Assembly (NCBI RefSeq): GCF_030817075.1
Contig: NZ_JAUSYU010000001.1
Span: 1-64,000, forward strand
Length of the DNA stretch: 64,000 nucleotides
Origin: Arthrobacter sp. V1I9
Lineage (GTDB): Bacteria; Actinomycetota; Actinomycetes; Actinomycetales; Micrococcaceae
Reading direction: 5' to 3'
The position numbers and the translations under genes are program-made. Within the stretch, counting starts at the first letter, position 1. Each line of letters begins with the position of its first letter. The notes under the pieces were generated by a model. The model did not search any database. It was not told the DNA's origin and saw nothing but the letters and a program-made list of their open reading frames with translations. Shown in pieces: positions 31,710 through 39,743 of this stretch.

Positions 31710-32699
31710 GTGGCTCTTCCCCTCTCCATTCTTGACCTGGCAACCATCGGCAAGGGCCAGACGGCGGCAGAGAGTTTCGCGGGCAGCGTGGCCATGGCGC
31801 AGAGCGCCGAGAAGCTTGGGTACCGGCGGGTCTGGTACGCCGAACACCACAACATGTCCTCCATCGCCTCCTCCGCCACCAGCGTCCTGATCGCCCACGT
31901 CGCCGCCCATACGGAGAGCATCCGGCTCGGCGCCGGCGGAGTTATGCTCCCCAATCACTCGCCGCTGACCATCGCAGAGCAGTTCGGCACCCTGGAGACC
32001 CTGCACCCCGGCCGGATCGACCTCGGCCTCGGCCGCGCCCCCGGCAGCGACCAGAACACCATGCGCGCGCTGCGCCGTGACCCGATGTCCGCGGACAGCT
32101 TCCCGCAGGACGTCCTGGAGCTCCAGGGCTACCTCACCGGGCCCACCCGGATTCAAGGCGTGGAAGCCACCCCGGGCAAGGGCACCGACGTCCCGCTGTA
32201 CATCCTGGGCTCGTCCCTGTTCGGCGCGCGCCTGGCCGCCCAGCTTGGCCTGCCGTACGCCTTCGCCTCGCATTTTGCCCCCAACGCGCTGCAGGATGCG
32301 GTGGCCCTTTACCGCCGCGAGTTCAAGCCCTCGGCCCAGCTGGATGCGCCGCACGTCATCGCGGGCGTGAACGTGATTGCCGCTGATTCCGCCTCTGAGG
32401 CGCAGGCCATGCTGCAGGAGACCAAGCGCGCCAGGGTCTCCCTGTTCTTCGGAGGGGGCCGGGAGTTCACCGACGACGAAGCGGACATGATCCTCGACTC
32501 CCCGCAGGGCCAGCACGTCGCGCAGATGATGACCTACTCTGCGGTGGGTACGCCCGACGTCGTGATGGATTACCTGGAAAGCTTTGGCGCGCATGCCGAC
32601 GCCGACGAACTCATCGTGGCGCACCAAAGCACGGGTACCGATTCTCGGCTGCGTTCCGTGGAACTGCTCGCGCAGGCAGCCGGACTGGCCCGGGTCTAG
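31710..32699 (+). CDS. LLM-class flavin monooxygenase, MsnO8 type
   Basis: This 329-residue luciferase-like protein has the MsnO8-family start [40 protein letters not shown] and [45 protein letters not shown] follow, and all are highly conserved in this group. The oxidised substrate is unknown for most members. GTG at 31710 is the first plausible start, and GAAAGG lies about 12 bases upstream. The MFS exporter gene begins one base after its stop, so the two are cotranscribed. The aldo/keto reductase is divergent. Confidence 0.92.
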   Translation: MALPLSILDLATIGKGQTAAESFAGSVAMAQSAEKLGYRRVWYAEHHNMSSIASSATSVLIAHVAAHTESIRLGAGGVMLPNHSPLTIAEQFGTLETLHPGRIDLGLGRAPGSDQNTMRALRRDPMSADSFPQDVLELQGYLTGPTRIQGVEATPGKGTDVPLYILGSSLFGARLAAQLGLPYAFASHFAPNALQDAVALYRREFKPSAQLDAPHVIAGVNVIAADSASEAQAMLQETKRARVSLFFGGGREFTDDEADMILDSPQGQHVAQMMTYSAVGTPDVVMDYLESFGAHADADELIVAHQSTGTDSRLRSVELLAQAAGLARV

Positions 32700-32700
32700 C

Positions 32701-34164
32701 GTGGCACCCACCAGCGAGGGCGTGGGGTTCCGCTCCAAACGCGGTCCCATCCTCATTGCACTGATGCTGTCCACCGGACTGGTGGCCATCGATTCCACCA
32801 TCGTGGCCACCGCCGTTCCGTCAATCGTCCGCGATGTTGGCGGGTTTGAGTCATTCCCCTGGCTCTTCTCCGCATACCTTTTGGCCCAGGCCGTCTCCGT
32901 TCCCATTTACGGCAAGCTTTCGGACATGGTTGGCCGCAAGCCGATCATCCTGGCCGGCATCGGGCTGTTCCTGCTCGGTTCAATCCTCTGCGGGATCGCC
33001 TGGAGCATGCCCGCCCTGATCGCTTTCCGGGCGCTCCAGGGACTCGGCGCGGGTGCCGTGCTGCCGGTGTCCATCACCATCGCCGGTGACATCTATTCGG
33101 TTGAGGAGCGTGCCAAGGTCCAGGGCTACCTGGCCAGTGTGTGGGCGGTCTCGTCCGTGGTGGGGCCCAGCCTCGGCGGCATCTTCTCCTCGCTGGGGAT
33201 CTGGCGCGGCATCTTCCTGGTCAACGTTCCGCTCTGCCTGCTGGCCGGGTGGATGCTGCTCCGAACCCTGCACGAGAACGTTGACCGCGCCAAGCACAAA
33301 GTGGACTACACCGGGGCGGCATTGCTGGCGGTTTCACTTGGCCTGCTGATCCTTGGCGCCCTCGAGGGCGGCCAGGGGTGGGAGTGGAATTCCCCTGTCA
33401 GCATTGGCATCTTTGCCGTCGGCGGCTTGCTGCTGGCGCTGTTCCTGGTGGTGGAGCGGCGCGCGGCGGAGCCTGTCCTGCCGTCCTGGGTTGTATCGCG
33501 GCGGCTTCTTGGCACCACTGCGCTGGTGTCCTTCGGAGTAGGGGCGGTAATGATCGGGCTGACCTCCTACGTGCCCACGTTCCTGGAAGGGGCGCTGTCC
33601 ACGTCGCCCCTGATTGCCGGCCTGGCTCTCGCAGCGCTCACCCTCGGGTGGCCGATCAGCGCCTCGCAGGCCGGGCGCCTCTACCTGCGGATCGGGTTCA
33701 AACCCACCGCGCTCATCGGTATCTCCATCACCGTGGTTGGCCTCCTGGCCCTGGCACTCACTGCGGCCACTCCCAACGAGGTGCTGGTCGCTGCCAGCTG
33801 CTTCGTTGTGGGACTCGGCCTTGGCCTGGTTGCCACGCCAACCCTGATCGCTGCCCAGTCCAGCGTGGAGTGGAATGAACGCGGCGTTGTGACCAGCACC
33901 AACATGTTCGCGCGGTCCATCGGCAGCGCACTTGGTGTGGCCGTGTTTGGTGCCGTGGCCAACGCAATCTACGCGAACACGGCGGGGGAGGGTGACGTGC
34001 CCGCCGTCGTCGCCGCTTCAGGTGCGGTCTTCCTGGCGGCGCTGGCGGCAGGCATCCTCACCGTGGCGGCAGTGCTGGCAATGCCCGCGGTGAAGGCGGG
34101 GGAGCCAGGCCAGGCCGACGCCGAACCTGTCGCCAGCGACGCCGAAGGCAGCTCCCGCCGCTGA
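32701..34164 (+). CDS. MFS exporter, 14-TM DHA2 type
   Basis: The 487-residue drug:H+ antiporter-2 family protein has about 14 membrane helices. Motifs include LMLSTGLVAIDSTIVATAVPSIV (helix 1, with the acidic residue typical of DHA2), the loop GKLSDMVGRKPIIL and VVGPSLGGIF (motif C). GTG at 32701 lies immediately after the upstream stop and was chosen over frames that start inside the monooxygenase gene. It probably exports a hydrophobic compound, and the cargo is unknown. Confidence 0.92.
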   Translation: MAPTSEGVGFRSKRGPILIALMLSTGLVAIDSTIVATAVPSIVRDVGGFESFPWLFSAYLLAQAVSVPIYGKLSDMVGRKPIILAGIGLFLLGSILCGIAWSMPALIAFRALQGLGAGAVLPVSITIAGDIYSVEERAKVQGYLASVWAVSSVVGPSLGGIFSSLGIWRGIFLVNVPLCLLAGWMLLRTLHENVDRAKHKVDYTGAALLAVSLGLLILGALEGGQGWEWNSPVSIGIFAVGGLLLALFLVVERRAAEPVLPSWVVSRRLLGTTALVSFGVGAVMIGLTSYVPTFLEGALSTSPLIAGLALAALTLGWPISASQAGRLYLRIGFKPTALIGISITVVGLLALALTAATPNEVLVAASCFVVGLGLGLVATPTLIAAQSSVEWNERGVVTSTNMFARSIGSALGVAVFGAVANAIYANTAGEGDVPAVVAASGAVFLAALAAGILTVAAVLAMPAVKAGEPGQADAEPVASDAEGSSRR

Positions 34165-34176
34165 GCGTGGCGTGGG

Positions 34177-35310
34177 CTAGCGGGATGCGCGGAAAATTTC
34201 CGGGGCTGGCCGGTTGCCGGTAGCGAGGTCCGCGAGGATCCGCCCGACAACGGGAGTGAACTTGAACCCGTGCCCGGAGAACCCGGCGCCGATCACCACG
34301 GGCCCGATCCGGTCCAGGATGAAGTCCTCGTCCGGGGTGGTGGTGTAGGTGCAGCTGATGGCCTCGAACGAGTCAGCGTCGACGCCGGGCAGCCACGCCC
34401 GTGCATAGTCCTGCAGGGCGGCAAGCTGGGCGGGCTCCGGCTGGAAGGAGCGCCGGTCCGGATCCACCACCGGTCCCACGCCATGCCAGCCGGCCTTGAT
34501 CCCCTCACCCGGAGTCTGCATCCCGTACACGGGGGAGTACCAGTCCTTGTACTGCGCGCCTATGCCCGGCATGTGGTTGAACCCGGGCCACGTGGCGCCC
34601 TGGTCCACCACGCGGAAGTGCGCCGGCTGTTCCTGGGTGACCCGCAGCTTAGGAATCCGCAAGCCCGTGCTTCCGCCGGCGCCGGCCAGCAGCTTTTCGG
34701 TCCAGCCACCTGCGGTAACAACCACCTGCCCCGCAGTGACCACCTCGATGCCCGCGGCCGACTCCAAAGTGAGCCGAACGTCGTCCGCCATCACCTGGAG
34801 CTCAACCACTTTGGTATGGTGTCGGATCTCGGCGCCCCGGGCTGTGGCGAGCCGCTGCAAGGCGGGCAAGGCAGCCTCCGGGTTGAGCTGGCCGCCGTCG
34901 GGCATATGCAGCACCTGCTGGTCGAAGCGGATGCCGCGCCAGCGCTCCCCTGCCTCGGCCGGGGACAGGAACTCAGCACGGATGCCTGCCTGGTTCAATG
35001 CCGCGGCAACTTCCGGCAGCCGGGGGTCCGGGCCGTGGTTGACGATTCCCGTCCGGGCCAGCAGTTGTTCGCCGCTCTCCTGCTCCAGGTCCTCCCACAG
35101 GCTCAAACCTTCGGCCAGCATGGCCACGTATTCCGGCCGATGGTAGCCGGGGTTGAGGTTGCGGGTGCTGCCGTGCGAGGCCCCGATCTTGTGTCCCAGC
35201 CCGAACTGCTCCACCAGCGTCACCTGGCGGCCGCGGCGGGACAGCGCCCAGGCTGCGGCCGAACCCATGGCTCCGCCACCGATCACCACTGTGTCCAGCA
35301 TTGTTCCCAT
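34177..35310 (-). CDS. sarcosine oxidase / N-methyltryptophan oxidase-like flavoenzyme
   Basis: The FAD-dependent amine oxidase has about 377 residues. The N-terminal Rossmann motif is VVIGGGAMGSAAAWALSRRG. HGSTRNLNPGYHRPEY is the SolA/MSOX signature, and the Cys in AISCTYTTTPDEDF corresponds to the residue that binds FAD covalently in monomeric sarcosine oxidase. GAGFSGHGFKFTPVVGRILADL closes the fold. It would oxidise an N-methyl amino acid to the amine plus formaldehyde and H2O2, with the exact substrate open. ATG at 35310 follows GGGAGATTG. It is 10 bases downstream of the AEC carrier gene in one operon. Confidence 0.92.
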   Translation of the reverse strand: MGTMLDTVVIGGGAMGSAAAWALSRRGRQVTLVEQFGLGHKIGASHGSTRNLNPGYHRPEYVAMLAEGLSLWEDLEQESGEQLLARTGIVNHGPDPRLPEVAAALNQAGIRAEFLSPAEAGERWRGIRFDQQVLHMPDGGQLNPEAALPALQRLATARGAEIRHHTKVVELQVMADDVRLTLESAAGIEVVTAGQVVVTAGGWTEKLLAGAGGSTGLRIPKLRVTQEQPAHFRVVDQGATWPGFNHMPGIGAQYKDWYSPVYGMQTPGEGIKAGWHGVGPVVDPDRRSFQPEPAQLAALQDYARAWLPGVDADSFEAISCTYTTTPDEDFILDRIGPVVIGAGFSGHGFKFTPVVGRILADLATGNRPAPEIFRASR

Positions 35311-35320
35311 CAATCTCCCA

Positions 35321-36247
35321 TCAGGTCAGCAGCAGCGCCACGCCAATCATCGCCGGAACCGCCACCACGGTAGTAATCAGCACGGTGTCCTTGGCGACGG
35401 TAAGGCCCGTTTTGTAACGGCTGGCAGCCACAAAAACATTCTGCGCCGTCGGCAGCGCCGAGGTAACCACCACGGCGAACAGGACATGGCCGTCCAGCCC
35501 CAGCGCGAACCGTGCGAAGAGGTACGCCAGCACCGGCTGGACTGCCAGTTTGAAGGCACTGGCCAGCAGGGTGTCCACCCGGCGGGCCGCGGAGGCCTGC
35601 AGCGGGCGGCTGCCGTTCAGGCTCATGCCAAAAGCGATCAGCATCGCCGGGATTGCCGCGCCGCCGATCAGGTGGATGGGCTCCATGACCAGCGGCGGAA
35701 CCTGCCAGCCGGTGCCGGCTACCAGCAACCCCAGTGCGGAGCCCACGATCATGGGGTTCTTCAGGATCATCACCACAAAGCTGAGGGGCGTGGTGCGGTG
35801 CGAACTGGTGCTTGAATCCAGGATCATCAGGAACAGCGGCGTGAAGAAGGCCAACTGAAAGATCAGCAGCGGCGCCACGTAGCTCGCATCGCCCAGGACG
35901 TACACTGCGATGGGAATACCCAGGTTGGCCGAGTTGACCAGTGAGGCCGCCATCGAGGACATCAGGGACTCTGACAGGGAGCGTTTCAACCAGAACCTGG
36001 CGATCGCGAAAAATATGGCGGCGGTGGCGATGGCCGAGACGGCAGCCACCAGCAGCGGAGCTGCGAAGACTTCGGCGAGGCGCGCCTTGCTCAGCGTTTC
36101 AAAAAGGAGCGCCGGGCTGGCCACAAAGAAGGTGAGGGAGCTGAGGACCTGGCGTGCGTTATCGCCCAGGATCTTTTGCCGGCCCACGAACCAGCCCACC
36201 AGGATGATGCACCAGACCACAAAGAAACCTGCCAGTACCCCTAACAA
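35321..36247 (-). CDS. AEC-family transporter
   Basis: The 308-residue auxin-efflux-carrier type permease has ten predicted membrane helices in two halves. FFVASPALLFETLSKA and NPMIVGSALGLLVAG near the middle are recognisable family segments. AEC members move organic anions, such as malate, out of the cell. The start is a TTG at 36247 with a weak ribosome site, so the true N-terminus may lie a few codons away. The flavoenzyme gene follows 10 bases downstream. Confidence 0.88.
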   Translation of the reverse strand: MLGVLAGFFVVWCIILVGWFVGRQKILGDNARQVLSSLTFFVASPALLFETLSKARLAEVFAAPLLVAAVSAIATAAIFFAIARFWLKRSLSESLMSSMAASLVNSANLGIPIAVYVLGDASYVAPLLIFQLAFFTPLFLMILDSSTSSHRTTPLSFVVMILKNPMIVGSALGLLVAGTGWQVPPLVMEPIHLIGGAAIPAMLIAFGMSLNGSRPLQASAARRVDTLLASAFKLAVQPVLAYLFARFALGLDGHVLFAVVVTSALPTAQNVFVAASRYKTGLTVAKDTVLITTVVAVPAMIGVALLLT

Positions 36248-36314
36248 GGGATAGGCCGCTGCGAATTAACCCACAGGGCGCGGCGGAGGCAGGTACCGGG
36301 ACGCACGCTCCGGG

Positions 36315-36740
36315 TTAGAGAGCAGCGTTGTTAAGGGCAAACGGGGGGCGCATCATCCCCGGAGTCAGGCCCTCGGCGGGATCGTTGCCCAGCTGGATCA
36401 CCCGGTTGTTTTCGTCCACGTGGACCACCTTGGGCTCGTAGGCCTTGGCCTCTTCTGTGGTCATCTGGGCATAGGTAATCAGGATGACAAGATCGTTTTC
36501 GTGCATCAGATGAGCGGCTGCGCCGTTGATGCCGATGACACCGGAACCGCGCTCACCGGCAATGGTGTACGTTTCCAACCGGGCGCCGTTGGTGATGTCC
36601 ACGATGGACACAAGCTCGCCGGGAAGGATGTCGGCAGCATCGAGCAGGTCCAGGTCCACGGTGACGGAACCGACGTAGTGCAGGTCAGCATGCGTGACGG
36701 TGGCCCGGTGGATTTTGGACTTGAACATTGTTCGATTCAT
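36315..36740 (-). CDS. panD: aspartate 1-decarboxylase precursor
   Basis: PanD makes beta-alanine from aspartate for pantothenate and CoA synthesis. The 141-residue proenzyme has the self-cleavage pair Gly24-Ser25 in HYVGSVTVD, where Ser25 becomes the pyruvoyl cofactor. The active-site segments [10 protein letters not shown] and [28 protein letters not shown] are present, and the C-terminal extension is the usual actinobacterial one. It stands alone here, with panB/panC not visible. ATG at 36740 ([10 protein letters not shown]) is supported; MFKSKI 4 codons later is an alternative. Confidence 0.97.
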   Translation of the reverse strand: MNRTMFKSKIHRATVTHADLHYVGSVTVDLDLLDAADILPGELVSIVDITNGARLETYTIAGERGSGVIGINGAAAHLMHENDLVILITYAQMTTEEAKAYEPKVVHVDENNRVIQLGNDPAEGLTPGMMRPPFALNNAAL

Positions 36741-36839
36741 AACGGCATCAGTCTAGCGCCGGGGGCCCGCCCGCGCAGTGACGTAAGGAACACCAGGAAG
36801 TGCCTCGCTCAGGGAACAGAAGCGTACGACGGCGGCTGG

Positions 36840-37754
36840 TCACCCGGCGTCGTTCCCCGCCACGGCTTCTGCGGCGGCAGCGAGCGTTTCCCGGGCGGCG
36901 AGGATGGCGGGCCGCTTGACGCTGGAACGGCGCACGGAGGTGAAGATGGTGCGGTGCGGTTTGCCCGCAAGTTCCAGCAGCCGGGCGGTGGTGCCGCGGC
37001 CGGTCCACACCAGGTCCGGCATCAGCGCCACAGCATTGCCGGACTCGATCAGGCGGATCTGCGCCTGCAGGTCAGCCGTTTCGTACCGGACGTCCGGCTC
37101 GAACCCCGCGCTGCGGCACGCCTGCTCCGCCCAATGGCGGGAGGCGGCACCCCGCGGTTCCATAACCCAGGCAAGTTCCGCGGTGTCTTCGAGCGAGCGG
37201 ACGGCGGGTCCGCCGTCGGACTCCGTCGGGACTGCCAGCCGGATGGCGTCCATGGTCAGCTTGATCCGGTCCAGCTCCGGATAACGCGGCGCCGCGTGCC
37301 CTGGATACTGCTCGGCGATCACCAGGTCGAAGTCGCGTGCCCACGTCTCATGCAGTGCTGTTTCTGGTTCGCGCTGGATCATCTCGATGCGGACTTCCGG
37401 GTAGGCCTTGGCCATCCTGGTCAGCGTGTCCGGCATCAGCGCAAGGGCCGCTGACTGGAAAACCGCGATCCGGACGGTCCCCGTGACGGTGGTCAGGGAA
37501 GCCGCCAGGTCCGCTTCCGCTTGTTCCATGGTTTCCAGCAGGCTCGCCGTGTGCGCTACCAGCACTTCTGCCTGCGGCGTGAGCTGCACCCGGCGCCCGG
37601 TCTTCCGGAGCAGCTCCACGCCCACTTCCTTCTCAAGCAGGGCAAGCTGCTGCGATACGGACGACGGGCTGTACTGGAGTGCGTCCGCCACCTCCGCGAG
37701 CGTCCCCCGGATGCTTAATTCACGGAGCAGCCGGAGACGGCGGACGTCGAGCAT
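36840..37754 (-). CDS. LysR-family transcriptional regulator, probable proline-module activator
   Basis: The 304-residue LTTR has a helix-turn-helix at residues about 7-65 (LRLLRELSIRGTLAEVADALQYSPSSVSQQLALLEKEVG) and a periplasmic-binding-protein-like effector domain. It is divergent from an APC permease across 151 bases that contain a near-palindromic site (37774-37791). The same site recurs before putA. That pattern, with no DNA-binding domain in PutA, makes it the likely regulator of proline use. This is inference. ATG at 37754. Confidence 0.9.
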   Translation of the reverse strand: MLDVRRLRLLRELSIRGTLAEVADALQYSPSSVSQQLALLEKEVGVELLRKTGRRVQLTPQAEVLVAHTASLLETMEQAEADLAASLTTVTGTVRIAVFQSAALALMPDTLTRMAKAYPEVRIEMIQREPETALHETWARDFDLVIAEQYPGHAAPRYPELDRIKLTMDAIRLAVPTESDGGPAVRSLEDTAELAWVMEPRGAASRHWAEQACRSAGFEPDVRYETADLQAQIRLIESGNAVALMPDLVWTGRGTTARLLELAGKPHRTIFTSVRRSSVKRPAILAARETLAAAAEAVAGNDAG

Positions 37755-37773
37755 AGGGAATTCCTAACTGAAA

Positions 37774-37791
37774 CTAACGAATATAGGTTAG
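37774..37791. promoter_or_regulatory. putative LysR operator in the divergent promoter
   Basis: CTAAC-N8-GTTAG is a dyad. Read in the direction of the LysR gene it is CTAACCTATATTCGTTAG, matching CTAACCTGTATTGCTTAG before putA (39642-39659) at 15 of 18 positions. It ends 9 bases before CTTTATCTAATG (37801-37812), a -10-like block. The same 9-base spacing is found before putA. Confidence 0.7.
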
Positions 37792-37809
37792 AAGTAGTCA
37801 CTTTATCTA

Positions 37810-37827
37810 ATGCAAGCATGCTTGCAT
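37810..37827. promoter_or_regulatory. perfect 18-bp palindrome before the APC permease
   Basis: ATGCAAGCATGCTTGCAT is its own reverse complement. It sits just after the -10-like block of the permease promoter and about 80 bases before its start codon. That is a typical position for a dimeric repressor (GntR or TetR type). It is not present before putA. Confidence 0.6.
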
Positions 37828-37905
37828 ACTGTTGGGATCGAGTTACCCCCGTCACTGCGCCTGCGGGCGTGCCGCGGCGGGGTCGCACCCAAGCAGGAGT
37901 TCCTG

Positions 37906-39369
37906 ATGAGCACTAGAGATATGAGCCAGTCGGTCCTGAGGCGCAAGCCCATCGACGACATTGAGGAAGAAAATAAACACAGTGGCCTCTTCAAGTCACT
38001 CGGGCTGTGGCAGCTTACGGCAATCGGCGTAGGCGGCATTATCGGCGTCGGCATCTTTTCCCTTGCGGGGCTGGTGGCAGCAGGCAGTGAAGGCACGCCC
38101 GGGGTGGGGCCCGCCGTGCTGATTTCCTTCCTGGTGGCAGGCCTCGCTTCGGCGGCCGCGGCGCTGTCCTACGCGGAGTTCGCGGGCATGATTCCCCGTG
38201 CGGGTTCTGCCTACACCTACGGATACGTGGCGCTGGGCGAAATCATCGGCTGGTTCATCGGCTGGGACCTCCTGCTGGAATACATCGCCATCGTGGCAGT
38301 GGTGGCCATCGGCATCTCCGGTTACCTTGAAGCGTTCCTCTCCGGCATCGGCATCCACTTGCCGGTCTGGATGACTTCCACTGCGGACGAGGGCAAGGGC
38401 GGCATCGTTAACATCCCCGCCATCCTGGTCTGCCTCCTGGTGACCTGGATCCTTTCCCGCGGGACCAAGGCGTTCGGCCGGTTTGAGCTGGTGGCGGTGG
38501 CCATCAAGGTCATCCTGATCCTCTTTATCATCGGGCTCGGCGTCTTCTACATCGACACCAACAACTACAACCCGTTCATGCCCAGCGGCTTCGGCCCTGT
38601 CCTGGCAGGCGCCGCCACCGTCTTCTTCGCTGTGTTTGGCTACGACGCCATGAGTACTGCGGCGGAAGAGGCAACGGACGGCAAGAAGCACATGCCCAAG
38701 GCCATCATCCTGTCCCTGATTGTGGCGATGCTGCTGTATGTCGCAGCTACCCTGGTGCTGACCGGCATGCAGAACTACCGCGACATCGACCCGACTGCGG
38801 GCTTCGCGTCCGCCTTCACCGGTGTGGGCCTGCCCGTTATCGCCACCATTATTTCGGTCTTTGCGGTGCTGTCCATCCTCACCGTGATGCTGACATTCCT
38901 CCTGGGCGTCACCCGCGTGTGGTTCGCCATGAGCCGCGACGGGCTGCTGCCCGGCTGGTTCGCCAAGACGGACCGCCACGGCACGCCGCAACGCGTCACG
39001 TGGATCGCCGGCGTCGCTTCCGCCTTCCTTGCCGGTGTGTTCCCCATTAAGGAAGTGGCGGACCTGACCAACATCGGCATCCTGGCAGCGTTCGTCGTCG
39101 TCTGCCTGTCGGTGATCATCTTCCGGTACAAGCGCCCGGATGCCCCGCGCACCTTCCGCCTGCCGCTGATGCCGGTCATCCCGGCCTTCGGTGTGCTGTC
39201 CTCGGCGTTCCTGATGTTCCAGCTGCACTGGGAAACCTGGGCGCGCTTCGGCGTATGGCTCATCATCGGCCTGGCCATCTACTTCTTCTATGGCAAGAAG
39301 AACTCGCTGATGAACCCGAACAGCCCGCGGCACGAGGAGATTGTGGAGATGCACCGACCTCTCCGCTGA
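37906..39369 (+). CDS. APC-family amino-acid permease
   Basis: This 487-residue amino acid/polyamine/organocation permease has 12 or more helices. The family motif in helix 1 is GVGGIIGVGIFSLAGLVA. AAALSYAEFAGMIPRAGSAYTYGYVALGE and FFAVFGYDAMSTAAEEATDGKKHMP are also diagnostic of cationic or neutral amino-acid APC transporters. ATG at 37906 follows CAGGAGTTCCTG and was chosen over a frame open from 37810 that overlaps the promoter. Proline is the best guess for its substrate, because its promoter shares the operator of putA 370 bases downstream. This is not proven by the sequence. Confidence 0.92.
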   Translation: MSTRDMSQSVLRRKPIDDIEEENKHSGLFKSLGLWQLTAIGVGGIIGVGIFSLAGLVAAGSEGTPGVGPAVLISFLVAGLASAAAALSYAEFAGMIPRAGSAYTYGYVALGEIIGWFIGWDLLLEYIAIVAVVAIGISGYLEAFLSGIGIHLPVWMTSTADEGKGGIVNIPAILVCLLVTWILSRGTKAFGRFELVAVAIKVILILFIIGLGVFYIDTNNYNPFMPSGFGPVLAGAATVFFAVFGYDAMSTAAEEATDGKKHMPKAIILSLIVAMLLYVAATLVLTGMQNYRDIDPTAGFASAFTGVGLPVIATIISVFAVLSILTVMLTFLLGVTRVWFAMSRDGLLPGWFAKTDRHGTPQRVTWIAGVASAFLAGVFPIKEVADLTNIGILAAFVVVCLSVIIFRYKRPDAPRTFRLPLMPVIPAFGVLSSAFLMFQLHWETWARFGVWLIIGLAIYFFYGKKNSLMNPNSPRHEEIVEMHRPLR

Positions 39370-39385
39370 CCCATCCTTTCGACGC

Positions 39386-39560
39386 GCGCTCACTTGTGGC
39401 GGCTTTTCCGGCGACGCCCGCTCTCCTTTGGCGGCTTTTCCGGGAACGCCCGCTCACCCCGGCGCTTGGCCAGCCAGCCCTCCTGCACATCTGTGCGGGA
39501 GGGGCTGCTCCATTTAATGGCTGTTGGGTGAGCGGGCGTTTGGGTTTTGAGCACCAAAAG
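39386..39560. repeat. REP-like intergenic repeat cluster
   Basis: GGCGGCTTTTCCGG occurs twice in direct orientation (about 39398 and 39430), each followed by GCCCGCTC after a few bases. AACGCCCGCTCACCC (39445-39459) has a perfect inverted copy at 39526-39540. A hairpin (CCCTCC with GGAGGG, about 39478-39503) lies between the arms. It fills the gap after the permease and could act as its terminator. Such elements usually occur many times per genome, but I cannot count copies here. Confidence 0.7.
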
Positions 39561-39641
39561 AGAGCGCGGGTTGACCTCCGAACCGCCGTTAGCGAGCACG
39601 CGTCTGACGGTATTGAGGACGTCCTGGAAACTTCATTTTTT

Positions 39642-39680
39642 CTAACCTGTATTGCTTAGGAAAGATCGCTTTATCTTATG
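39642..39680 (+). promoter_or_regulatory. putA promoter with LysR operator
   Basis: The operator CTAACCTGTATTGCTTAG (39642-39659) is followed after 9 bases by CTTTATCTTATG (39669-39680), containing a -10-like TATCTT. Both elements and their spacing match 37774-37812. Transcription would begin near 39685, leaving about 60 bases of leader. Confidence 0.65.
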
Positions 39681-39743
39681 TGAGCGACAGTTCATACTGG
39701 GGGTAAGACCTCTCCGAACCACAGGAAAGAACGAGAAAAAGCC

